A stretch of 64,000 nucleotides of DNA from Cyclobacterium amurskyense (GTDB lineage Bacteria > Bacteroidota > Bacteroidia > Cytophagales > Cyclobacteriaceae). Positions within the stretch are counted from its first letter, which is position 1; each line of letters begins with the position of its first letter. A program made the position numbers and the translations under genes. This document shows positions 44,728 through 52,711 of this stretch, piece after piece. The notes beneath the pieces are model-generated. The model was not told the DNA's origin, ran no database searches, and was given only the letters and a program-made list of their open reading frames with translations. Where the stretch lies: assembly GCF_001050135.1 (NCBI RefSeq), contig NZ_CP012040.1:4171001-4235000 (forward strand), in the 5' to 3' direction.

Positions 44728-46053
44728 TCAAATCGTTAATAGCCATTTTTTTATTGCTTCATCGTCCATTTCTTTAAACAGACCCTCTCGGAAAGCCCTG
44801 TTCCTCTTTAGGTTTTCCACGCTTTCATATTGATTATGGGAGTACCAGAATTGGGTGATTTTCTGGTGGGCCCTGACCCCTTTCATGTATTCGCTTCGGT
44901 GATTGTATTGCTTGTGGATCAACCAGCGAGTGGCAGGAAATCCAAAGGCATGGCTAAAGATTACGGCCATGTTTTTGGTTCTTTTCTCACTGTCTACAAA
45001 GTCATGTGCGTAGGCCTCAGATAAATTGTCAAAGTTGGCAATGAAAACCAGTCTTTTTCCCTTGTCTAACTGTAACCACCTTGCGGTATGAACGGTAGGG
45101 ATATAGGTGAAATAAGTCAATAGACCCACTAATTTTAAGCTGACGTATAGAAAAGCCCTTCTTACCCATCCTTTTTTTAAGGGAGCAATGACGGTCATTT
45201 CATTGAGTACAGGATGGGTTTCCAGGGCTACTATTTTCCTGATTTCATCATCAGACAATTCCTCATTGGGAATATGGGGATTTTTTTCATTTTGCCGAAG
45301 TAGCAATAATAAGCCTCCCATTATTGATACAAATAAGGGGAAAACCCAGGCCATAATTTTCACGAAAAGGGTGTCCATAAAAAAGCAGAGGACAATACAG
45401 ATTATGGAAGTTGCCATAATTAGCCCAAATACCACCAGAGGAAGTAACATTTGAACCTTGTTTTTTCTGGCAAAAGGAATTTCTTCAACGGCCCAATGTA
45501 GGGCCGGGTTATTGGCTACAAAGTCTTCAATTTGCTGCTTTATATAAGAAGGGCTGAGCTGGGAAGCATCCTTGCTCGCATTCAATTGCTGTGCATATTC
45601 CCATACCGCCGATTTGAGTGCTTTTTCCTTTGCCACATCAGAAGTGGTCAAGAACTTAAACCCACTATAAAAAGTGTTGGCTACACTTTTACTACTTAGA
45701 AATTGAAGCATATCCGATTTCCCAGCATAATTTTCAGGGAATTCATGACTTTCTCCAAAAACCTGCTTGAGTTGGGGTTCTAGAAAATTCACCAATTCAT
45801 TTAAATGCTCTTGCTTGTCCCCGACATAACTTGTCATTAAAATAATTCTTGCAGGGAGTTGCTCCGTCTCATTGTAGATTTGAGCAGGTAGGGTCAGCCA
45901 ACTGATAAAGAAGGTGCTGGGCAATGATTTGTCGAATTGATCCCTGTTGGTTTTAAGATCGTTTCGGAATTGAAATAAAAGGGCATTGACATTACTCAGC
46001 TTGTCCTCATCTATAGTGACAGTAACAGTAAGTCCTCTATGTATTGTAGACAT
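44728..46053 (-). CDS. Membrane protein of DyP/catalase operon, unknown function
   Basis: 441 residues. N-terminal ~195 residues are soluble with a ferredoxin-like feel (RGLTVTVTIDEDKL, 'LPARIILMTSYVGDKQEHL'). Two adjacent membrane spans follow (~200-250: LLPLVVFGLIMATSIICIVL, then MAWVFPLFVSIMGGLLLLL), then a third hydrophobic stretch (FLYVSLKLVGLLTYFTYI) and a second soluble domain with 'RLVFIANFDNLSEAYAHDFV', reminiscent of heme-oxygenase-like or dimeric alpha-beta barrel repeats. It is the first gene of the operon and may anchor or feed the DyP and catalase-like enzymes. No characterised family was recognised. Confidence 0.65.
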   Translation of the reverse strand: MSTIHRGLTVTVTIDEDKLSNVNALLFQFRNDLKTNRDQFDKSLPSTFFISWLTLPAQIYNETEQLPARIILMTSYVGDKQEHLNELVNFLEPQLKQVFGESHEFPENYAGKSDMLQFLSSKSVANTFYSGFKFLTTSDVAKEKALKSAVWEYAQQLNASKDASQLSPSYIKQQIEDFVANNPALHWAVEEIPFARKNKVQMLLPLVVFGLIMATSIICIVLCFFMDTLFVKIMAWVFPLFVSIMGGLLLLLRQNEKNPHIPNEELSDDEIRKIVALETHPVLNEMTVIAPLKKGWVRRAFLYVSLKLVGLLTYFTYIPTVHTARWLQLDKGKRLVFIANFDNLSEAYAHDFVDSEKRTKNMAVIFSHAFGFPATRWLIHKQYNHRSEYMKGVRAHQKITQFWYSHNQYESVENLKRNRAFREGLFKEMDDEAIKKWLLTI

Positions 46054-46270
46054 AAACTATAAAAATATTTGATACAATATAGAGAATTTTATTTCTTTTT
46101 AGTAAAGAAATGCCATAAAAAAACTAGGCTTTCTCCTGTTTGATAAGCTTGTAAGGTGATGTTGAGCTTAACCGATGGTAATATCCTGTGCTTAGCTCCT
46201 TTTCCTTCCAAAACTTGTTTGATAAGCACAATGCTTTAGCTATTCTCTTCCGCTAAAATAGCCTGCCGGT

Positions 46271-47482
46271 TTATTCCATTTTGGGTCTGGATAACTTAAA
46301 ATATTGATTTGCTGATTGATCCAGAGCACGTTTTATTTTATTGAAATTTTCTTCAGTAGGAGCAAAATTGATGTATTTGTCGATGATGGTGCTTCTTTTA
46401 TAAATCAAAAAGGTATTGTCAACTTTTGGGTTGATGTTGTTTAAATGAATATTTGAAACAGTGTCTGCAAAAGAAGGCAGGAAAGTCAGGGCTACGCTTT
46501 TCAACTGAAGTTGGGACCCTAATTTCTCCAACTGAGACCTTCTTTCCGAGGGTACATAATTGGATTGGTTGCCATATACAAAATACACCTTTAGGTACTT
46601 TTGCCTTATCAAGCTTTCATTGTCCAAAAAAAGTAACCATTTCTCTATAGCCGGCCAATCGGGCTTGTCCCCAACAAAATACAAAATGCCATGGTACCAA
46701 CCGTATTTGCAAACCGGACAGGTCTTTGTGCCCTTGTCCGGTCCATAGGCATGGTAGGGGGTGAAAGAAAAAATAGGTTCTCCAATCTCATTGGCTGATG
46801 CATTGATGGCTTCTTTATCTTTAGGCAGATCTGAAATATTTAAGCCTAAAATAAGGTTGCGTTCTCCGATCCACAAGCCGTCCTTTTCTACAAAACGGAT
46901 CACACCACTTCCAGCTCTATTTTCCATTTTTACCCTCTTGGCAGTTGTCAATCCTTTATCGTCATCGAAAACAAAATCATCTATATAATAGGGGGGTTCT
47001 CTGTTTTCTTCTTTAACGTACATGTGAATATGCGCTACTTCGCTGCCATTGGGATAGCTACCGGGCATTACGGTGTAGATGGCATATTTACCATCCTTTC
47101 CTGTTTTTACCCATCCCCTGATGTAGCCGTGGGTTTGTCCGAGTTGGTTTTTGGGCATGTTCAAAGGTTCCGATGCTTTGGTGGCATATTGGCCATTTAC
47201 ATCTGTGTGGTAATAATAAAGGAGGGTATTGGCAGCGGGTGTTTTGCCGTCGATTTCATATACCGTTCCTGTCAATACTATCTTTTGCCCTTTCTGTGTC
47301 CATCCCGGGCTGGTGTCACTGGATGAAAGCCGTTCTGGGATTTTGTAAAATAGGGGAGGGGATTGATCAAAATCATTGCTTAAAACTGCTTTGGGCTCTT
47401 TATTTCCTGGTTGCTGTCCGTTACAGCTTAAGGAAATAAAACAACAAGACAGTAAAATGAATACATTTGTTAATCGAGTCAT
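46271..47482 (-). CDS. Lipoprotein fusing an intradiol-dioxygenase-like domain to a thioredoxin-like CPVC domain
   Basis: 403 residues from ATG 47482, which begins a lipoprotein signal (LTNVFILLSCCFISLSCNGQ); the frame runs 16 codons further up without a signal. Residues ~45-240 resemble the intradiol ring-cleavage dioxygenase beta-sandwich: LTGTVYEIDGKTPAANTLLY, 'DGKYAIYTVMPGSYPNG' and the metal-binding-like AHIHMYV. From ~255 a thioredoxin-like domain follows with TKTCPVCKYGW and ILYFVGDKPDWPAIEKWLL. The fusion is unusual. It lies 89 bp downstream of the LytTR gene, and a 17-bp palindrome precedes it. Confidence 0.75.
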   Translation of the reverse strand: MTRLTNVFILLSCCFISLSCNGQQPGNKEPKAVLSNDFDQSPPLFYKIPERLSSSDTSPGWTQKGQKIVLTGTVYEIDGKTPAANTLLYYYHTDVNGQYATKASEPLNMPKNQLGQTHGYIRGWVKTGKDGKYAIYTVMPGSYPNGSEVAHIHMYVKEENREPPYYIDDFVFDDDKGLTTAKRVKMENRAGSGVIRFVEKDGLWIGERNLILGLNISDLPKDKEAINASANEIGEPIFSFTPYHAYGPDKGTKTCPVCKYGWYHGILYFVGDKPDWPAIEKWLLFLDNESLIRQKYLKVYFVYGNQSNYVPSERRSQLEKLGSQLQLKSVALTFLPSFADTVSNIHLNNINPKVDNTFLIYKRSTIIDKYINFAPTEENFNKIKRALDQSANQYFKLSRPKME

Positions 47483-47495
47483 GGGCCTGCTTTTC

Positions 47496-47512
47496 GTACA
47501 ATATAATTGTAC
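47496..47512. promoter_or_regulatory. Candidate operator palindrome
   Basis: GTACAATATAATTGTAC: perfect 7-bp arms with a 3-bp spacer, 13 bp upstream of the dioxygenase-fusion start and downstream of the LytTR gene. A related GTACAATTGTAC occurs at 44635-44646 inside the 5' part of the DyP gene. Regulator binding is inferred. Confidence 0.4.
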
Positions 47513-47571
47513 AGAAACATTCCATGTCAAAGGACATTGCTAAAATCTGCCCAAAGGAGTAATGCTTAGGC

Positions 47572-48393
47572 TCAATGGAGGAGCTGCTGCCAGGTGCTTC
47601 GGAAATGCCTGCTTAATCGTACTGTTTTACCATTTTTCAATGCTGCATCATAATCCCCATTTTGCCTGGATTTTAAGGTTTTGATACAATCAGCGTTGAC
47701 AATGCTAGAGCGGTGAACGCGCAGAAAAAGCCCAGGCTTGAGTAAGGCTTCAAACGCTTTAAGGCTGAGGTCAGACAAATACATTTGATCGGCAGTGTAT
47801 ATGGCCAAATAGGGTTTGTCGGTGGTGATAAATTGGATAGTGGCCGTGGGCAGGGCTGTAATTTTTGTTCCAAGGCGAATATTTATTTTCTCAGGATAAT
47901 TGGCAGCAATTGGCTTGAAAGATTGGGCTTTTGTCTTTAAAAATGCCCGGTAGATAAAGGGTATGGTGGCGTATATCAGGAATAGAAAGGCCAATTGATT
48001 TGAAATTGCTGTATTAAATATAGGAGAAAAATGATGGGTAGGTGAGTATAGGAAATGGCTTATCGTTACAAAATAGCCGGCAAAAACCAAGAGGTGCGTC
48101 AGGCTAAATACCGCTCCAAACCCTACAGCTATCAGGAAGAAGGCGCTTCTGTTTTTTGTATACAGTTGTTTTAAGAAATAGCCTTCCACTAATGCAAAAG
48201 GCAGTATAAATGCCCATAAACTATTGTAGAGCAGGGACTCGCTAATGTAAAAACCCGTGTTGTTTAACCTACTGAATAGGTAATCCTGGAATATGGCCAT
48301 TCCGATAAACAAAGTCAAACAGCCGAGAAATATCGCTGGGCTTTTGCCTTTAAAAAGGGATTGACTTGGGAAAGGAATTGTTGATCGTTCCAT
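47572..48393 (-). CDS. LytTR-type transcriptional regulator with membrane N-domain
   Basis: 273 residues. The first ~165 residues carry four hydrophobic segments (AIFLGCLTLFIGMAIF, FILPFALVEGYFL, FFLIAVGFGAVFSLTHLLVF, LAFLFLIYATIPFIY), suggesting membrane sensing. The C-terminal ~95 residues form a LytTR DNA-binding domain (ITTDKPYLAIYTADQMYLS, LFLRVHRSSIVNADCIKTL, VRLSRHF). There is no receiver domain. Membrane-anchored LytTR proteins commonly regulate adjacent genes; the dioxygenase fusion directly downstream is the obvious candidate. Confidence 0.85.
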   Translation of the reverse strand: MERSTIPFPSQSLFKGKSPAIFLGCLTLFIGMAIFQDYLFSRLNNTGFYISESLLYNSLWAFILPFALVEGYFLKQLYTKNRSAFFLIAVGFGAVFSLTHLLVFAGYFVTISHFLYSPTHHFSPIFNTAISNQLAFLFLIYATIPFIYRAFLKTKAQSFKPIAANYPEKINIRLGTKITALPTATIQFITTDKPYLAIYTADQMYLSDLSLKAFEALLKPGLFLRVHRSSIVNADCIKTLKSRQNGDYDAALKNGKTVRLSRHFRSTWQQLLH

Positions 48394-48436
48394 GGGCCAT
48401 TGGATTCATTGTAAACTAAAAATAATGAATATCTCT

Positions 48437-48444
48437 CAAAGTTA
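48437..48444 (-). promoter_or_regulatory. Bacteroidota-type -7 box for the LytTR gene
   Basis: On the minus strand the sequence is TAACTTTG, an exact TAnnTTTG match, 43 bp before the start codon at 48393. No good TTG at -33 was identified. Confidence 0.4.
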
Positions 48445-48622
48445 CCCTAAGCCATTTGGATTTATTTTACTTTGGTAATGGCTTGATTTCGGGTTAAATT
48501 GGACTTTGATTAATTCTTGTAAATCAAAAGCAATGAATCAAGTGTTTTTTTGCATTCCCTGCATAAAACCAAAAAAAATGTTTTTATTTATAGTTTCGCA
48601 TCAATAATTATCAAAACCCAAA

Positions 48623-50497
48623 ATGAAACCGACCTTATATTCCCTTTTACTTGTATTGTTTTTTGGATGTGCCAAGCCTGCAGAAGAATTACCTCTCCCC
48701 AATATTTTATGGATCACCAGTGAGGACAACAGTCCAATAGCTGGCTGTTATGGAGATGAATTCGCCACCACACCCAATATGGATGACTTGGCAGCAGAGG
48801 GATTTCTTTATACCCATGCCTATGCAAACGTACCGGTCTGTGCCCCGGCCAGAAATACTATTTTGACAGGTATTTACGCGATCTCGGGTGGAAACCAGCA
48901 CATGAGGAGTTATTATGACAAATCGGATGAAGTGAAGTTCTATCCACAAATATTACGAGAGGCCGGTTATTATGCCACTAATAATTCCAAGGAAGACTAC
49001 AATATCAACCCAGCGCAAAATGTAAATATTTGGGACGATTCAAGTAAAGAAGCGCACTATAAAAACAGACCTGAAGGGAAGCCTTTTTTTGCTGTTTTTA
49101 ATAGTACCATCTCCCATGAAAGTTCAATCCACAAATCCATTCCCAATGAGGACCTGAGGCACAGTCCTGAGGAAGTTACATTACCTCCTTATCATCCGGA
49201 TACTCCGGAAATGCGCCATGATTGGGCCCAATATTATGACAAGGTGGAGGACATGGATAAAAAAATCGGCGAGATTCTTCAAGAATTGGAAGAAAGTGGA
49301 GAAGCGGAGAATACCATTGTTTTTTATTATGGCGATCATGGGGGGGTATTGGCCAGAAGCAAGCGCTATGTGTATGAAACAGGTACTAGAGTCCCTTTTA
49401 TCGTAAGAATACCAGAAAAATACAAGCATTTGTTTCCAGCAGAAAAACCGGGAGATAAGGTAGATAGAATGATCAGTTTCGTGGATTTATTTCCTACCCT
49501 GCTTAGCATTATCGGAACAGATATTCCTGACTACCTACAGGGCAAAGCCTTTTTGGGAGAGAAGAAAACAGAAGATCCCGAGTACGTGTACATGTTTCGT
49601 GGGAGAATGGATGAGCGCTATGACATGAGTAGGGCAGTTCGAGACCAGAAATTCAGGTACATTCGGAATTACATCCCTTACAGGGTTTATGGTCAGTATT
49701 TAGAGTATTTATTTAGGGCACCTTCTATCAGGTCTTGGCAAGCTGCTTTTAAAGCCGGAGAGTTGAACCCCATCCAATCTGCCTTTTGGAATACCAAACC
49801 TGCCGAAGAATTGTACGATACGGAAAATGATCCCTGGGAAGTAAATAACCTGGCCGACGACCCTAAATACAAGGAAGACCTTATCCGAATGCGTGCAGCA
49901 GCAAAGGAATGGATGTTGGAAATTCATGATACTGGATTTATTCCTGAAGCGGAGTTGATTGACAGAACATCAGGGACCACTGCCTATGATTATATGCGCA
50001 ACTCCGATATCAATTTGGAGCAATTGATAGAAGCAGCCAATTTGGCCTCAACTGCTAAAGAAGAAAACTTACCACAACTTATAAACCTATTGTCCTCCCA
50101 GGAAGCTGCAGAGCGGTATTGGGGAGCGACAGGGCTGTTAATATTGGGAGAAAAAGCCCAGTCAGCCATCAAGGAACTGGAGGCGGCATTAAATGATTCC
50201 TCTCCAAATGTCAAGTCAGTTGCAGCTGAAGCATTGTATGGCTTGGGTGCCAAGGAAAAAGCATTGCAAGCGCTGGCCGAGGTATTGATGACGCCCAATT
50301 CTTTTGCCAGAACCCATGCGTTAAATGTAATTGACAGCATAGAAGATGAGTCAAAAACCAGCTTGGATGCGGTCATTGCAATGGTTGAAAATGCCGGAGA
50401 ATTGGACCGCAGTCAGTATGACTTGAGGGCAGCCAGAGGTTTGCTCGAAAAATGGGAAATTAACCCGGCAGATTATGGTTTTGATATGGATTGGTAA
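48623..50497 (+). CDS. Sulfatase lipoprotein with C-terminal HEAT-like repeats
   Basis: 624 residues. Lipoprotein signal MKPTLYSLLLVLFFGCAKP (lipobox FFGC). The alkaline-phosphatase-like core has NILWITSEDNSP (metal site) and the sulfatase signature CAPAR with Cys73, which fits CxPxR and should be matured to formylglycine by an anaerobic- or FGE-type enzyme. 'YYGDHGGVLARSKR' supplies further metal/sulfate ligands. From ~475 to 610 HEAT-like repeats follow (LINLLSSQEAAERYWGATGL). It resembles the truncated sulfatase at the window start. First gene of an operon with a phosphoesterase and an alpha-L-rhamnosidase, so removal of sulfate from a rhamnose-containing glycan is likely. Confidence 0.9.
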   Translation: MKPTLYSLLLVLFFGCAKPAEELPLPNILWITSEDNSPIAGCYGDEFATTPNMDDLAAEGFLYTHAYANVPVCAPARNTILTGIYAISGGNQHMRSYYDKSDEVKFYPQILREAGYYATNNSKEDYNINPAQNVNIWDDSSKEAHYKNRPEGKPFFAVFNSTISHESSIHKSIPNEDLRHSPEEVTLPPYHPDTPEMRHDWAQYYDKVEDMDKKIGEILQELEESGEAENTIVFYYGDHGGVLARSKRYVYETGTRVPFIVRIPEKYKHLFPAEKPGDKVDRMISFVDLFPTLLSIIGTDIPDYLQGKAFLGEKKTEDPEYVYMFRGRMDERYDMSRAVRDQKFRYIRNYIPYRVYGQYLEYLFRAPSIRSWQAAFKAGELNPIQSAFWNTKPAEELYDTENDPWEVNNLADDPKYKEDLIRMRAAAKEWMLEIHDTGFIPEAELIDRTSGTTAYDYMRNSDINLEQLIEAANLASTAKEENLPQLINLLSSQEAAERYWGATGLLILGEKAQSAIKELEAALNDSSPNVKSVAAEALYGLGAKEKALQALAEVLMTPNSFARTHALNVIDSIEDESKTSLDAVIAMVENAGELDRSQYDLRAARGLLEKWEINPADYGFDMDW

Positions 50498-50500
50498 AAA

Positions 50501-52711
50501 GTGAAAAGAAGGGCCTTCATATCCAAACTTAGCACAAGTTCTTCCTTGGTTTTTATGGGGAAAGGCTTGTCTGGGGTACATATAAATCCTATTCCACCAT
50601 TTGCTTATCCCGAAGCCAACCTATTTTCAGAAGTATTAAATAAGGCTGGTGAATTTATGCTTAGGCTTGAATTCCTGGCTTTTGGAACAAAGTTACCTCA
50701 AAAGGTAACATTAAATTTTTATAAAAATAAAGCCTTACTGTATAAAATAAAAGACTATCCCTTTGCCAACCATAGAGCGAAAGTAGGGGATGAGGGTAGA
50801 CAGTTTCAATTTCAGGTAGGGGCTGCTTTTCCTTATATTTTTGCTATATGGATTAAAAACCCACAGCCCGACACAATGATGAACTTCACCCTCAATGGTA
50901 AAGATTTTCATTTGAGCTTGGGTGAATTGGTTGACAAAAAGGAGCTATCAATTAAAGTAGATAAGCTACAGGTCTCAAGTAATTACCTGCTGGACTTGGA
51001 AATTGGACAATTGGATCCAGCGATTTTGGGGATTTCCCCAGAGGGTAAAAACTTTGATATCGCCATCCTTGCAGATCCCCAGGGTGGAGATCCTAAAGTA
51101 CCCAAAGCTCACCCCACCCGAGTAAAAATTCACAATGCTTTTGCCGAAGATACCATAAAGAGGGTAAATGAATTGCCCAATAAACCAGTGCTTACCTTGG
51201 TTTTAGGAGACTTGGTTGACAACCAGGGAGAAATGGCTCATTTTGCAGCAATGCGGGCATATTTGAAAGCATTAGAATCACCTATTTTGTTAGCCATAGG
51301 AAACCATGAAACCAGGTATCAATCAACATTTACTCCTGGATATAAAATGGATGAATTTAACCATTACTTTAGTGCCCAAAAAGCAATGAATGGAATGGAG
51401 TGGTTGCTTTATAGCTTTGACTTGGGCGACTGGCATTTTATAGTTTGGCCAGATCCTTTAAGGGAAAATTTTTTTGAGACCCATCCTCATTATTTCGAAT
51501 GGTTGGCTACAGACCTTGAGAAAAATAAAGACAAACCAACGGTATTCTTCCAGCACGTTCCTTCGCATCCCATAGGTATTGATCCTTTGATTAATTATGC
51601 GGAATCCATTGCCGTTAAAAGGATGTTGCTAAACTTATTGACCAAACGTGGCAATGTGCGGTTTGTTTTTAGTGGGCATGTACATATACCTATCATAGCC
51701 TCCCAAAAAACAGCGGTAACCTATAAAGGAATTAAAATGATTAATATTCCTGCGGCAGGTTACCGACCAAGGGCCTTTGGGGAAGAAGAAATTCACGGTG
51801 GGCCTTCTCAGGGCCTTTTGGTTTTCAGCGCCAGAGGTAAAGTAGGTAAGGCTTTTTTTAAAACAGTTACGGAAGAAATTTATACTTATCCTGAAGAGAT
51901 ACCTGAATTTTCAAAAAGCAAATTTCCACTTTGGCTCAATTACAAGTGGGAATTGCCAAGCGAGAAAGATTTCCAAAATGGCGATTTTTCTGCAGGCTTG
52001 GATAAATGGCACCGACGCTATGTTTACAAAGAAAATCAGACTCCTTCTAACCTTATGGAAGTTAGGGAATTTGGTACCTACAAAGCCCTTTATTTGTTTT
52101 CCGCAAAAAGGGCGTATTCAGTTCCCGGCCAAGACCGGTTGCCACAAACCATAAACCATTTGTGTCAAGCAATTAGTCTGGGTAAGGAGCCAAAGGCGAT
52201 TGGCTTGGAATATTGTTTGGATAAGGAATCTGTTAAACAAATTGAGGCTTGGGCAGGTGGCTATGTTTGGCTTGAGGGTTTTATAGGAAGCACAAAACTC
52301 TTGAACATGGCATACTGGCTGGGTAAAGGGACGCCTCTTTTAAAAGACCGCTTTTCAGATCACAAGGCTATTCCTTTTCTACATTTTGAATTGGATAGCA
52401 AAGAGGAGACCTGGAAAAAGGCCCAACTTAACTGGCAAAAAGATTATGAAAATCAAGGTGTTGATGTTTCCAAGCTGGACAGGCTGGTAATTAATTTAGG
52501 GACCTGGCATATCAATGATGGAAATAGTGCCGGTTTTGGCCTGTATTTCACCAATATTGGCTTGATGGATGCTTCTGGAGTTTCAATAGTTGGAGAAAAA
52601 CCGATTAAAGAAATGCCTATTGATAAACTGTGGTGGCTTAACAAGAACATGCCTTTCAGCCATATCGCAGGTGAACACAGGTACATCATGTCCACAAAAA
52701 CTAAAATATGA
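50501..52711 (+). CDS. Calcineurin-like metallophosphoesterase, exported
   Basis: 736 residues starting with GTG, 3 bp after the sulfatase stop; the start is supported by an N-terminal KRRAFISKLSTSSSL export signal of Tat type. The metallophosphoesterase motifs are in order: DPQGGD (~190), LGDLVDNQGE (~236), GNHE (~266), FQHVPSHP (~350) and SGHVHIP (~390). The first D-x-H motif is modified (ADPQG). The C-terminal ~240 residues are a separate beta-rich domain (KFPLWLNYKWELPSEK, VINLGTWHINDG) that may bind carbohydrate. It lies between a sulfatase and a rhamnosidase with coupled starts, so its substrate is probably a glycan-linked ester or a sugar phosphate; alternatively it is a phosphatase-fold enzyme that acts on sulfate. 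Confidence 0.82.
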   Translation: MKRRAFISKLSTSSSLVFMGKGLSGVHINPIPPFAYPEANLFSEVLNKAGEFMLRLEFLAFGTKLPQKVTLNFYKNKALLYKIKDYPFANHRAKVGDEGRQFQFQVGAAFPYIFAIWIKNPQPDTMMNFTLNGKDFHLSLGELVDKKELSIKVDKLQVSSNYLLDLEIGQLDPAILGISPEGKNFDIAILADPQGGDPKVPKAHPTRVKIHNAFAEDTIKRVNELPNKPVLTLVLGDLVDNQGEMAHFAAMRAYLKALESPILLAIGNHETRYQSTFTPGYKMDEFNHYFSAQKAMNGMEWLLYSFDLGDWHFIVWPDPLRENFFETHPHYFEWLATDLEKNKDKPTVFFQHVPSHPIGIDPLINYAESIAVKRMLLNLLTKRGNVRFVFSGHVHIPIIASQKTAVTYKGIKMINIPAAGYRPRAFGEEEIHGGPSQGLLVFSARGKVGKAFFKTVTEEIYTYPEEIPEFSKSKFPLWLNYKWELPSEKDFQNGDFSAGLDKWHRRYVYKENQTPSNLMEVREFGTYKALYLFSAKRAYSVPGQDRLPQTINHLCQAISLGKEPKAIGLEYCLDKESVKQIEAWAGGYVWLEGFIGSTKLLNMAYWLGKGTPLLKDRFSDHKAIPFLHFELDSKEETWKKAQLNWQKDYENQGVDVSKLDRLVINLGTWHINDGNSAGFGLYFTNIGLMDASGVSIVGEKPIKEMPIDKLWWLNKNMPFSHIAGEHRYIMSTKTKI

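Noticed and set aside
46089..46110. ATTTCTTT/AAAGAAAT hairpin as a terminator after the dioxygenase fusion
   Set aside because: It is 160 bp from the stop, made only of weak A-T pairs, and close to the start of the next operon.
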